Positions 13,701-25,278 of a stretch of 64,000 nucleotides of DNA are shown here, one piece after another (position 1 is the stretch's first letter; each line of letters opens with the position of its first letter). Source of the DNA: Scatophagus argus (lineage: Eukaryota > Chordata > Actinopteri > Scatophagidae); assembly GCF_020382885.2 (NCBI RefSeq), contig NC_058499.1:8231872-8295871 (forward strand). Reading direction: 5' to 3'. The notes beneath the pieces were generated by a model, which saw only the letters and a program-made list of their open reading frames with translations, did no database searches and was not told where the DNA came from. The translations under genes and the position numbers were made by a program.

Positions 13701-16700
13701 CTTGGCCCGCATGACTCTGACCTCAACCCTGTCTAACACTTCTCACGTGAACTGGGTCAAAAGCTGTGAGCCAGGCCGTGTGGTCCAACATTAGCAGCCA
13801 GTTTCATTAATGCTCTTGCGGCTGAGCAGGAGAAAGTCCCTTCACCCAGGTACCAAAATCTTGTGGGAAGCCTTCCTAGAAGTGTGGAAGCTGTTATAGC
13901 TGCAAAGCTGTCTGTGTATTTAGAATGCAATGTCATTAAAGTCCCTGTTGGTGTAACAGTAAGGTGTCCCAATACTTTTGTCCATATAGTGTACATTCTG
14001 GAGGAGGTGTCACTAGTTTATCTCACTCTGCTTTATTCTGTCGACAGGGATGAAAATGGACAGCTGGCAGACATTTTCCTGAAGAAAGGGCCCTATTTGA
14101 AGATGTACTCCACATACATCCGTGAGTTTGACAAGAATGTCGCTCTGCTTGAAGAACAGACTAAGAGGAACCCAGCATTTGGCACGGTGGTGCGCGACTT
14201 TGAGGTAAAGAGGCTTGCTTGACCTGTTTTCTCTGTCTGAGTGGCTGTGTCATTTAGGTCAAAGAGCTTACTCATGTGTGGAGTATGTGTTTATGAATTT
14301 CTTCCTGAAGATAAAGTTGTGTCATTTGTGATATGTGTCATTTTCTTTGTCCAAGGCCAGTCCACGCTGTGCCAACTTGGCTCTCAAACATTACCTACTG
14401 AAGCCTGTTCAGAGGATTCCTCAGTATCAGCTCTTGCTCACAGGTAGTGCCACAGTATTACATGAATTACTCCTCATGCTCATATTCAGTTTAATTTTTT
14501 GCCACATTATCTGCAAGTCAGGGTCAAACTTCACTTCATCATTGCATAATACAGGCTCTTAAACTTTGCATGTTTGTCCAGCCTGCCGGGTCTCATCACA
14601 GGCATCATGCTGCCCTCTGGTGTTCAGAAAAACAAAAATAGTTTGGAATTTCTATCTTGCCTCTTCCGTCTACATATAATAAGATTTTTGAGGTGCAGCC
14701 CAAATCAGATTTGGTGACATAACACGAGCTTTGACATGAGTGAGCTTAGTGTTTCATGAGTCTAATGGATCAGGGTCACTCTCGGTTCCAAAAATGTTAA
14801 GAATGTCCCTCGCGTCACTCTTGTATAATTGTATTATGTAAGCACCTGCAGACCTTTTTATCCAGGATTTCAATTTCACATTATGTTCCAGGAATTTACT
14901 GCACAACACTGAGCACTTGTAATCCACTGTATACAGTAGTTTTCACTCATTTAATTGGAAGGATCATGACTTTTAAATGTTTCTAACTGTGTTTCAGACT
15001 ACCTAAAAAACCTGTCTGAAGACTCTGGTGATTACAAGGACACACAAGGTAAACCAAGGGCTCTTTTATATCTGCATACTGTTAACTCAACTGATGTCGG
15101 AATGAAAACATTGTCCTTCATGTGATTTTACATTTTTTTTTATCCCCTCAGCTGCTCTTGCACTAGTGAAGGAGGTGGCCAATCATGCCAACGACATCAT
15201 GAAACAAGGGGTGAGAGCTAACAAGAAATCACGCATCTACACTATCATTGGTTACCATGTTGATAAAGTTCTCCATGCATGTTCTGATGTCCACTTTTTT
15301 CCCCCTCAGGATAACTTCCAGAAGCTGATCCAGGTGCAGTGTAGTCTGAACGGCCACCATGAGATAGTCCAACCTGGGCGGGTAAATCTGTTCCAAGTAC
15401 ACTTCATTTACATTGATCTTTCCATAGCTCTTCCATAAATATTGACACATTTTTCAGGTGAAGCAACATAATTAATAAAGGTGTAAACATAATTTCACTT
15501 TAATGACCATTTAGGAGCTGTTGAATTTCAGAGTTTTGCATAAATTATTAAAATAGACAGAAAAACACATTGGCAGAACTTCTGCATTATTTGCTATAAA
15601 TTGGCAATTTTTTTTAATATACTGCATTGCTTCATATTCAAACTGACATGTTTAAGTTCAAAAGTCAGAACACAGTGATCATGCTTATTTAATTCATATG
15701 AATGAATGTGTCCTCTTCTCTCATTCAATCTAATTCAAACAAGTAAAACAGCAAACTTGACTTCTTAACATTTTTGTGCTTCAGATCTTCCTGAAAGAGG
15801 GCATCCTGAAGAAGCTGTCCAGGAAGGTCATGCAGCCCAGAATGTTCTTCCTGGTACAGAAAAACCTGTTAATTCCTTTCTTTTTATTTATTTATTTAAA
15901 TTTCATTCTTGGTCTTAAATAACACTGTCATGATATGCCTAAGTGAATCTAAAGCACACTGTCTGACCTTCAGTTAGACCAAAATGTGCCCTGTGAAGCT
16001 TTGATTGTGATCAGATTCAAGTCCCAAGCAGTCTGGTTTCCTTTCCTTTTTAAGTCAGGCATTATATAGTTGTACTTCTAACAGAACTGCTGTGCTCTTA
16101 TGTTGGTGATCCTACAGAAGATTTAGATCAGAGACTCATTAACTGTCTTGAGATCAAGTCTCTAAGGTTATTGAGTTATCAAAGCATTACTGAGGCTGAT
16201 GAAACCAAAAAATATCTCGCAATCTGTGTTTGTACCACTATTTTCTTAATCTTCCTCTGAGCTCCTGTGTAGAAAGTAAGAAACAACAAATTTTAAATGA
16301 CTTTTCTTTGCTATTTTTCCTTCAGTTTAACGACACATTGTTGTACACAACACCAGTTCAGTCAGGCCAGTACAAGCTCAACAACATGTTGTCTTTGGCC
16401 GGGATGAGGGTGAGAACTTTGCTCCTTATTTCCTCACACACACATATATATAATTGTACATATAAATTAATCACAAGATGGGTTATACTTTGCCATCACT
16501 GCTCACAAAGAAAATAATTACAGGTTAGCAAGCCAAGCCAAGAGGCCTACCAGAATGAGTTGAACATCGAGAGTGTGGAGCGCTCCTTCATTCTCTCAGC
16601 AAGGTAACGACCAGAAGCCAAAGATGTGTCTCTTGCATTATAATCAGTTAGAAGAGTCATCCTGTGTTTTTTCTTTACAGTGCATAGGTCTGTGAATACT

Positions 16701-18323
16701 GTGCAGGTGTGTAGTCACTTTCTTTGGGCTCTTTTCAGTTCAGCCACAGAGCGAGATGAATGGCTTGAGGCCATTTCCACAGCGATTAGTGACTACACAA
16801 GGAAGAAGATCAGCTTTGTATCTGGCAAGCCTCTGGAAGAGGTAAGATAACATCTTCAAAGGTGAACCTTGTACGTTTCCTGTTTGAACGTATGTTCTGG
16901 TGATTAACACAAATAAGCCTGTTTTTTAGTGTATGTATAAGCAGTAAGAGTTATCTGTTTTTTCTTTTCTTTTTTATGTTCAGGTAGAGCTAATCAACCA
17001 TGGTGATGGTGCTCCTTTGGGATCCAAAGCCCCCATATGGATCCCGGACCCACGGACCACCATGTGTATGATCTGCACCTGTGAGTTCACCCTAACGTGG
17101 AGGCGACACCACTGCCGTGCATGTGGGAAGGTAAAGTGACAAAAACGTGGACAGATTTGGAGAAAAAAAAGCCTCTTTCTTCAAAATAAATAATGTAGCT
17201 CCTGTAATATCATTCATCAAAAAAATCAAGAGTTGCAAAATATGATGGCTTAAAAAACTTTGATGAAAACAAAGTAGCTGACATAAAGAAAAACCATTAA
17301 ACACAATTAAAATTAGAACAGCAATAAAACAACATTTTAGAAACATATTTTATGCTTCATCGTCCCATCAGGTGGTGTGCCAGTCTTGTTCCTCCAACAA
17401 ATACTGTCTTGAATACCTGAAGAACCGGTTGGCACGAGTGTGCGACCAGTGTTTCCTTGTTCTTCAGCAACAGAAAAGTAAGTCCGGCTTCTTTCCGACA
17501 TTGTTAAGAATCTGGTCCACGTGCATATTTTTATCTAAAGCTGAAATATCAGTGTAGATTAGACACAGGCACATCCTGTATTCTCTATCTGTATTCTGCA
17601 TTGAACGACTGCATGCTCCACATCTATTCATCAGGTGAGCAAGCTCTGTCAGCTGCTGTATCCCCTGGAAGCAGAGCTACCTTTGCTTTCTCCAGGAAGC
17701 AGAAGAAGATACCTGCCGCACTGAAAGAGGTGACCGATGCTTAGTCCTGATCAAAATGCTCTGTGATACAGTGATAATAATGACCTTAAAACTTAACAGA
17801 GGGGTTTTGTGTGTTTCAGGTGTCGGCAAACACAGACTCCTCAATGAGTGGGTATCTCCAGAGGTCGAAGCATAACAAGAAGCAGGGGAAGAGGCTATGG
17901 TTCGTCATCAAAGACAAGGTCCTGTACACATACGCTGCAAGTGAGGTAAGGTGTCCTGTTTTTATCAGTGAAAGCCCAGTGTTTTGTTAGAAGTGGACCA
18001 AAGGGATGTTGATTTCAAGCTCATCTTACGTTGTTCTTTTATTGTGTGTTCATGCAGGATGTTGCAGCCTTGGAGAGTCAGCCCCTCTTGGGGTTCGTGT
18101 TGAAAGTGGATTCATCACAGAAATCGAAGTTCAAGCTTTACCACAAAAACACCCTTTACTACATATTTAAAGCTGACGACATCCAAACAGCACAGAGGTA
18201 CGCTATAAAGAGGAGAGTCACTTACTATTGTACACTGTGACAGCACCGATTATACTAATAGCATCTTTCTTCCTTTCTTTCAACAGATGGATCGAGTCGT
18301 TCAAAGAAGCCACTGTGCTTTAA
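4703..18323 (+). CDS. fgd6: FYVE, RhoGEF and PH domain-containing protein 6
   Basis: Coding exons: 4703-4715, 5848-7840, 9690-9822, 10147-10214, 10697-10727, 13299-13450, 14048-14204, 14356-14443, 14998-15048, 15152-15210, 15310-15381, 15785-15853, 16326-16409, 16524-16603, 16739-16841, 16984-17130, 17372-17477, 17635-17729, 17820-17945, 18058-18197, 18287-18323. Total 3804 nt, 1267 aa, no phase break. Order: proline-rich N-terminus (PPLAPKPKL) and long disordered region in the 2-kb exon 2, ending in Tyr/Glu motifs ([13 protein letters not shown]); DH domain about 719-908; PH about 938-1045; FYVE about 1073-1135 with WIPD and [11 protein letters not shown], the PI3P-binding signature; second PH about 1173-1265. 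The family activates Cdc42 and shapes actin at endosomal or plasma membranes. The Cys-rich motif in exon 2 ([10 protein letters not shown]) and the N-terminus match FGD6 rather than FGD5. The start is the 13-nt exon (MMSS), matching the FGD6 N-terminus in position; the ATG at 5850 is internal. AATAAA at 19008-19013. Confidence 0.95.
7841..9689 (+). other. fgd6 intron 2
   Basis: Intron of 1849 bp with donor GTAGAT and acceptor CAG before 9690. The donor is followed at once by an in-frame TAG (7842-7844). It holds a (TG)n tract at about 8221-8241. No gene or clear transposon was recognised. Confidence 0.7.
8221..8241. repeat. (TG)n microsatellite
   Basis: About ten TG units in fgd6 intron 2; likely to be length-polymorphic. 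Confidence 0.95.
10728..13298 (+). other. fgd6 intron 5
   Basis: Intron of 2571 bp between the short exon ending KLLHV and the exon starting DFRDAV. Apart from the inverted-repeat unit at 11653-11846, no coding sequence or known element was recognised. An A-rich run lies at about 13192-13206, upstream of the acceptor. Confidence 0.7.
11653..11846. mobile_element. MITE-like unit with 37-bp inverted repeats
   Basis: Positions 11653-11689 (AAAGACCTGTTTTCTCACCT...) are the inverse complement of 11810-11846 at 33 of 37 positions by eye. The arms enclose 120 bp without an open frame. Such arms with a short non-coding centre suggest a degraded non-autonomous DNA transposon. No target duplication beyond a possible AAG could be seen, and the family is not recognised. 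Confidence 0.55.
13620..13992 (+). mobile_element. Tc1/mariner-like transposon relic, 3' end
   Basis: The right end carries the terminal motif CCAATACTTTTGTCCATATA followed by GTGTA, known from memory as a teleost Tc1-like inverted-repeat end. Upstream are broken transposase frames, including a DLNPV piece (compare DLNPIE of Tc1 transposases) and, near 13860-13920, a decayed match to the family's C-terminal LPR.VEAVI.AK. No matching left inverted repeat was found, so the copy is 5'-truncated. It is intronic between fgd6 exons 6 and 7 and clearly dead. Confidence 0.7.
14609..14623 (-). promoter_or_regulatory. CTCF-like motif in an fgd6 intron
   Basis: On the minus strand this reads ACACCAGAGGGCAGC, which fits 14 of 15 positions of the common CTCF core (CCASYAGRKGGCRSY). 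Motif match only; there is no binding evidence. Confidence 0.35.
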
Positions 18324-21176
18324 TCTCAGTCGACCGTGTGTGCAGCTGCTCAGCCCGCTTTTTTGCCCTCGCTTGAAAATGTTTTACCTCAGTGCTCTCT
18401 GAGTTTTGCGCAAAGCGTCCGGAGACACCATGCTAGTTGCACTGAAACAAAAAATCCAAATATATTATTTTCTTGCTTTCATCAGACATACCGCTGTTAC
18501 CCTTTGCATTGTCTGAAGAGCACTCCTGTTGTGGCAGAATTATGCCACAATCATCTGCTCTATTTTAAAATGTTGTGCTTTGATTTTGTCACATTTTTAA
18601 TTTAATTTTGTTTTCTAGCAAATTTGCTTGTTTAGAACAGATTTGTTGTTGTAGTCAGTAGATTTGTATTGAATCTATATGTCATAACATTTGATCCACA
18701 TTATTTACCAAAATAACCAAATAACCAATAAATTTACCAAATAACTTGCAGAGGACAAAACAAAATAGCACGATTATTTTATTTCACACTTATGAAGCCA
18801 TCTGTAGAATGCACAATATGTATTCTACGTGCTTGGATAAGAAACTATCACTATGCATTATTAAACCTTTCTTTAACTTTGAGACTAACCTGCAGTCTTA
18901 ATGGTGTATCAGGGGAATATTCAGTGTTTGAACACAACTGTACCATAATTGTACTTAAGTAACTCACATTGTTGTACATAGATTATATTGTTGCGCACTC
19001 CTCTGTAAATAAACGATTGTAAATTAAATGTATTCAAATTCGTATGAATCTCACTGTTACTGTTTAAATTGTGTCACAGAAATAAACGTTTGTTTTAATG
19101 TGCTTTTTGTCCTGGTCAGTTGTAGAAAGAGTGAGAAATGGCTGTGGATTAACATGCAGCAGTTGTACAAGCATCAATTGTTCAACATTGGTCACAATTT
19201 CGGTTTTAAAACTGGACTTTGTCTTTTTGACCATCTAAATTCATATTAAATCCAATGACCCTATTCTTAATTTTGAAAAGTAACAATTATTCTGAATAGG
19301 TTCTGATTCTGAAATGGTGGTACCATACTGATTACTCCTGTGACCAAGCAAGAAGAAAATTTGATTCTGAAAGGCTGACATACAGTACGTTCATTCACAC
19401 CGGGTAAGGCTATGAAGCGCGGCAACCGAACTGCGCATGTGCGTACGCCGTTTATTGATGAAAAAAGGTCACGAACTCTGACCCTCCCACCAACTAAACC
19501 AAACAGTTAAAATATTAATTTTTCGAGGGCTATATATCATCTGAGCTAACAGCCCCTTGGCAGGTAAGAAATATTTACTAATATGGACACATAAGAGGTT
19601 CGTAAGAGAGACACGAGGGGCCAGTAACACAGGAAGGGAGGGAGTGTTCAGTAGATCTACAGCAGGGAGGCAGCCATTATTAGCTACAACATAGCAATAG
19701 CTAACCTAGCTCGTTAGCATTGTTGTCTGGAGTTCAGTGCATAAAATTTAACAATCGCAGGTATGTAATAATGTTGTGATGTGTGTGCGATGTTCGTAAA
19801 CCACCGTTGTGTGGCTATGTGTACCAGTTATCAGCAATTCGGCAACAATAATAATGTTAACGAACATGCTAGTTAGCCAAGAAGCTTAGCCGCGTCAGCT
19901 AACCGTGTTACGATAAGCTGGTAGTAGCTGCTGTGCTAGCTTTGCTAACTAGTCTCCGTAATCTAGGCAGCCGCAGTGTTGATTTCATCTGAATGTGACA
20001 AAAACATGTGTCGTAGTGTTTAATCACTAGCTATCTCGTTAAAGCGCCAAATGATGTAGATGTGAGGAGCAAATATCGATGCGAATTTTGCCTAGTTGTG
20101 AAAACCGAAGTACCGTTGACTCTGCAGTTCTTCATCATGGGCCCTGAACCCTAGCATGCTTTAACCCTTCAATGTTGACCTTTCACCCACAGGAAAAGAA
20201 ATACCTTTATCTTCCGTATCGATTTTAAATAGCTGGCTGCCGAGAGCTTGTTTGTGTTACTGCTACAGCTGTACCATCCACTGGTTGTCACTTTATAGTG
20301 ATTCGAAGCTGTATTTTATAACACGGTCACCATTAGTACAGTTCGGCTAACGACGGCTAACACTAGATTCGCTAGAACAGGCCACAAACTCACAATTAGT
20401 GACACACAATGTAGTAATGAGATAATAAGATGTTAAGAGTTTACTTGTTGGTTCATTAGAGATAATTTCAAGCCAGGTTTGACTTGGAAGCTCTTAAAGG
20501 TTTTGGGAAATATCGATCAAGCTTTGGCAGTAAATATCTTGTAGTTAAAGTACAAAACTGCATGGATACGAGTTAGCGTTAGTTACGTGTTTGTAAGACT
20601 TACTCGCTTTTAGCTCTTAATAAGAGCTTGTTCGAGCTCTGAGTTCCTTCACACACACACACACACACACACACTAGAATTATTTTAAAAAAATAATATC
20701 TACACACAACGTCAATGTTTCATGAGTTCCTAATCCGGAGCATAACTCTAACATAAGTTAAAAAATTATGCTGGTGATATTCTGTACTTTTCTTATTTTC
20801 AGAAAATACCCATGAAAATATCAAAAACATTTAAATGATCCTGTTACTGACTGTGTAGTGTTATATATGGGCACTGAAGTTTATTTTGAGTCAATCCCTC
20901 ATACATCCATTCAGTAAATACCTATCAGTGCTCCTAATGATTGAATAATTTTCCAAAAAACATCAGTGACCTGCTGTTATAGAAAATGAGTTGGCCTTGG
21001 AGAAGTATATCTATGGGATCTGACAACAGTAGGAAAATAAGAAGGTACTCCTTTTGCCTAACCTTCAGTTTACTTTAATGAAACGTAAAGTAAAAATTAT
21101 CCATGCTGTATAGGTGTGCGTGCCTCATGGGGCACTGATGTGAAAAGCAGTGGAAGAAGGTGTGTGAAGTATCAGA
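18324..21176 (+). promoter_or_regulatory. fgd6 3' UTR, then nr2c1 promoter and 5' UTR region
   Basis: From 18324 to about 19030 is AT-rich fgd6 3' UTR ending with AATAAA at 19008-19013; a second AATAAA is at 19081-19086. The CpG-richer stretch about 19390-19780 looks like the nr2c1 promoter: an NRF1-like site TGCGCATGTGCG at 19432-19443 and a GCCATTATT (YY1-like) near 19673. Two good splice donors could end a non-coding first exon, CAG|GTAAGA at 19564 and GCAG|GTATGT at 19761. An (AC)n tract is at 20650-20674. The leader between these and the coding start at 21177 is unresolved. Confidence 0.45.
20650..20674. repeat. (CA)n microsatellite
   Basis: About twelve CA units upstream of the nr2c1 coding start. 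Confidence 0.95.
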
Positions 21177-24100
21177 ATGGATGGACAAACCCAAAGGATT
21201 CAACTTGTGTCAACAGACAGCAGTATGGCATTAGGACACAGAATCCAGGTGATGTGACAGCCTGTATCATCTCTAGAGACTGTTATTCTGTTTTTATTTT
21301 GTCTGAACAAGCACATATCCAGAATTTGCACATAATTGCACCCAAATTATATCCAAGATCAAAAAACAGTTTACAGTATAATCACTCTTGTGTTTGTGTA
21401 AATTTGCTGTAGTACTCAAATGACAAGTATTGTTTTTGTCTGTTGTTTTTTTTTTTGTTTGTTTGTTTGTTTTTTAATCATGTCATTAACTTGACTTCCC
21501 CCACACTCTGTCCACACATACAGATTGTAACTGATCAGCAGACTGGCCAGAAGATCCAGATTGTAACCGCACTTGAGCCATCTTCCCCTGGAAAGCAGCA
21601 GTTTATCTTAGCAAATGCTGACTATTCCCCTGGTGGGAAGGTGATCCTGGCCAAGCAGGAAGGCTCACCCAACAAGGTCATCCTCACCACTCCAGACGGT
21701 TCTGGAGTTAACCAGCTGTTGTTTGCCTCCCCTGAACTGGCTGGGCAGCAGATTCAGGTATCGCCAGAGGGTATTAGTGACTTCTTTCACCCAGTTTCGA
21801 TAAACAAGTTACTGAAAAGTCTTGTGACTGAAGCATGAACATGTTTAGTCAGTCTAAGCTTATTGCAATGTTTGCTGTATTAAATTACTCCATTCTCTTG
21901 GTTTGTTTTTCAGTTTGTGACCGAAGGGTCAGACCAGTCTATTGTGAAGCCAGTTGTGGAATACTGTGTTGTCTGTGGAGATAAGGCCTCAGGTAGAAAA
22001 TAAATTTAATCTGCTTTATCAGTATTATTTTGCAGTAGCACACATGAGCAAGCAGTTGCTAACCACTATGTCTTTCCCCTCTCAGGGCGTCATTACGGAG
22101 CTGTCAGCTGTGAGGGCTGTAAGGGCTTCTTCAAACGCAGCATTAGAAAGAACCTAGTGTACACATGCAGAGGCTCTGGAGAGTGTGCCATCAACAAACT
22201 TCACCGTAACCGCTGCCAGTACTGTCGACTGCAGCGCTGCATAGCCCTGGGCATGAAACAGGATTGTATGATACTGTAATATTTTATATAAACAGTTGGG
22301 TATGTTATTTAGGACTCACATTAATATAGTCCCATGCCTTTATTTTGTTTTTAGCTGTGCAGTGTGAGAGGAAGCCTGTTGAAGTGACCACCCGAGAGAA
22401 GTCCCTCAACTGTGCAGCCTCCACTGAGAAAATCTACATCCGCAAGAACCTGTGTAGTCCTCTGGCTGCCACGCCCACTTTTGTATCCGACAAGGAAACT
22501 GCCAGGTGCAACCACTTGCCAGAATATAATGCACTCATTTACTAGTTTATTAGACATACTTATACAGTCTAATACAACACTATGAATAATATTAATTTAA
22601 TATTTTTTTGGACTGCATCATTTTAAAAGTTTTATCCTCCTCTTTAATAAACTGACAAGAGTTTGAGTGATCACTTTATTATATTACATAGTTTCATACC
22701 ACTTAATGCAATGTGAACTGTCAAATCTCTATCTTCAGGTCTACAAGTTTGCTTGAGTCAAGCATGTTGCTCAACATCCAACAACCCTTCTCCAAGCTGG
22801 AAAACACCATCTTGATTCCAGCATCTCCTGAAAAGGTAACACTGATCAAATTATGTTTAGCATTACATTTAACTATGCTTCCAAACATTTCTGTCAGTCT
22901 GACATGTCGTTCCTACCTAGTCATTCAAATCATAAGTACTTAACATTGATAGCTTTTAATTAAAACAGGAATATTTGCTTGGTACATGTGTCTGAGTGAC
23001 ATTGACCAGTTCTGTCTTAGCTGTGATGGGCACAATTATTTTGCTAACCAGAGACAGCATGGTGCAAACAAATTCAGACTTCTTTGTTCACATGCCTGAT
23101 AATGACTGTTACTCGTTCAGCAGGATGACCCATCTCAAGGTGACCTCGGCACGCTGGCAAATGTAGTGACATCCCTCGCCCACCTCAACAAGAACCGGGA
23201 GGCAAGTGACAGTGGCAATGATCTGATGGGAGCTGAAACGCTTAGCAACGGGGATAGCTCCATGGCAGACATCCAAGGAGATGACCAAACTGCAAGTGAT
23301 ATCACACGGTGAGAGAGATGTCACAAAGAATCAAAATACTTTGATACTGACCAGTAGTTGTTTCTGAATAAGTTGATACATACACTCAAGATTTACAGGA
23401 ACATTAGACAGAAACCCAGGGGGCTGTGTCTTTCTGGTTGTCACACTGCTTTAATGCAATTTCCTGTAGGGCCATGTGGTTTCTGACTTCGCCCTTAAGG
23501 ACTTAATTAGATTCACTCCTAGCCATCAGAAATGTCAAGGGTGCACTGCAGTCCTTTGAGTTGTGTCCTATATTCTCTGTTTCTGTGTAAGCTAAAATAA
23601 ATTAGATGTGTAAATCATAAGAGGTGATTCTTTTGATATGAACTTTCTGTGTTTTTATATTTTGTGTATCGTTAGAGCTTTTGACACCCTGGCTAAAGTC
23701 CTGCACCCAGGCGATGGCACAGCAGGAGAGTCCTTGGAAGCCACAATGCAGCTGATGTCAGGGAACCAAACAGGTCCTGTGGTGGAGTTGGAAGGACCTT
23801 TACTCTCTGACTGCCATTTCCCATTCAAGGTAACAGTGACCACTGACCTGTTTGTTTTACCAAGTCATACCTTTTTCTGGTGAACACTGCAGTCACGTTT
23901 TCTCTCTCAACTCTACAATTTGTTGTTCAAGCTTATGATGCCTTTGCCTGTGCCAGAGTACCTCAATGTCAACTACATCTGTGAGTCAGCTTCCCGGCTA
24001 CTTTTTCTCTCTATGCACTGGGCACGCTCTATCCCTGCTTTTCAAACCCTTGGGTAAGATGTTGTCACAAGTTTTTTTTTCTCCTTATTTCATAAATACA

Positions 24101-25278
24101 TGCGTTGGACTGTGTCATTCCATGTCAGTTACAAAATGACATTGAAGTGATGTTTCCTTTATGTGGCCATACTGGTCTCTGTATTAAATCTGAATTAATT
24201 CTATTTCACAGTGGTCAAGACAATGACATTAACCTGATGAAGGCCTGCTGGAATGAACTGTTTGCCCTGGGCCTGGCACAATGCTCCAGCGTTATGAATG
24301 TTGGTACCATCTTAAGTGCCATTATCAACCATCTGCAGACCAGCTTACAGGAAGGTAAGAGGGTCAGCTTTTGGTTGCCTGCAAGGTTTAGCACTTGAAT
24401 ACGTCACCAAAGAAGCCTATAGAACATTTTTTGTGCGATGGAAAGAGATCTGTCATTTTTACTTCACAGGCACACTTTGTCTTGAATTTCTAGAAATAAA
24501 CAAACAAAATTTTACTGATGCTCAACCCCTTTCAGTCTTCGCCCTTCTAAACTCAGCTTTTTTGTATGTTTTGCCTCCTACAGACAAGCTGTCTCCAGAG
24601 CGAGTGAAACTAGTAATGGAACACATCTGGAGGATGCAGGAGTTCTGTAACAGCATGCTCAAGCTCTCCCCAGACTCTTATGAATATGCCTACCTCAAAG
24701 CCATCGTTCTCTTTAGTCCTGGTGCGTAGACAGCTGGCCAGTTTAAGATTAAAATGATATTTTCAAGTTCTTGCCCTCTTTTGACAAGAACTTGAAATAT
24801 GCCCAAAGTCACGTCTGACAATGTGCATGTGTTGCTTTTCTACCAGATCACCCGGGCATTGACAATACCCCACAGATAGAGCGGTTTCAGGAAAAGGCCT
24901 ACATGGAGCTGCAGGACTACGTGACCAGGACCTACCCAGAAGATTCCTATCGGTTAGTAGGCTTTACCTCTGCAGTACCTGCTCACTGACACTAGTATAG
25001 AATTGCTCAAAACTTAGTAAGACCAATTTATGATGACACCACAGATGTACTTACTACAGTACACAGTTTTAAATTTTATGTCTCGTTTCCCTGTCATTGC
25101 TCTCAGGTTATCCAAGCTGTTGCTGCGTCTTCCTGCCCTCAGGTTGATAAGTGCAGCTGTCACCGAGGAGCTGTTTTTCGCAGGGCTCATTGGAAATGTG
25201 CAGATCGACAGCATCATCCCTTACATCCTCAAAATGGAGTCCACTGATTATAATAGCCAGGCGGTCCCCGGCGTCTGA
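21177..25278 (+). CDS. nr2c1: nuclear receptor subfamily 2 group C member 1 (TR2)
   Basis: Coding exons: 21177-21248, 21524-21757, 21914-21992, 22086-22265, 22355-22505, 22739-22835, 23121-23308, 23676-23829, 23932-24053, 24212-24354, 24584-24721, 24847-24952, 25107-25278. Total 1836 nt, 611 aa, no phase break; human TR2 is about 603 aa. The zinc-finger DNA-binding domain lies at about 120-187 ([11 protein letters not shown]-box [10 protein letters not shown], second finger CQYCRLQRC). The ligand-binding domain fills about 380-600 and ends [13 protein letters not shown]2 binds AGGTCA direct repeats, often with TR4, and mainly represses transcription in the nucleus. [19 protein letters not shown] and GVNQLLF favour NR2C1 over NR2C2, although the first coding exon ([10 protein letters not shown]) recalls NR2C2. 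The start at 21177 is chosen because this exon aligns with that N-terminus. Exon 7 begins at a tandem CAGCAG acceptor, so 23124 is an alternative start. AATAAA at 25927-25932. Confidence 0.93.

Noticed and set aside
4703..25278. Calling the pair fgd5 and nr2c2
   Set aside because: FGD6-type N-terminal and Tyr-rich motifs and TR2-type [19 protein letters not shown] and GVNQLLF favour fgd6 and nr2c1; tmcc3 downstream also fits 12q22.
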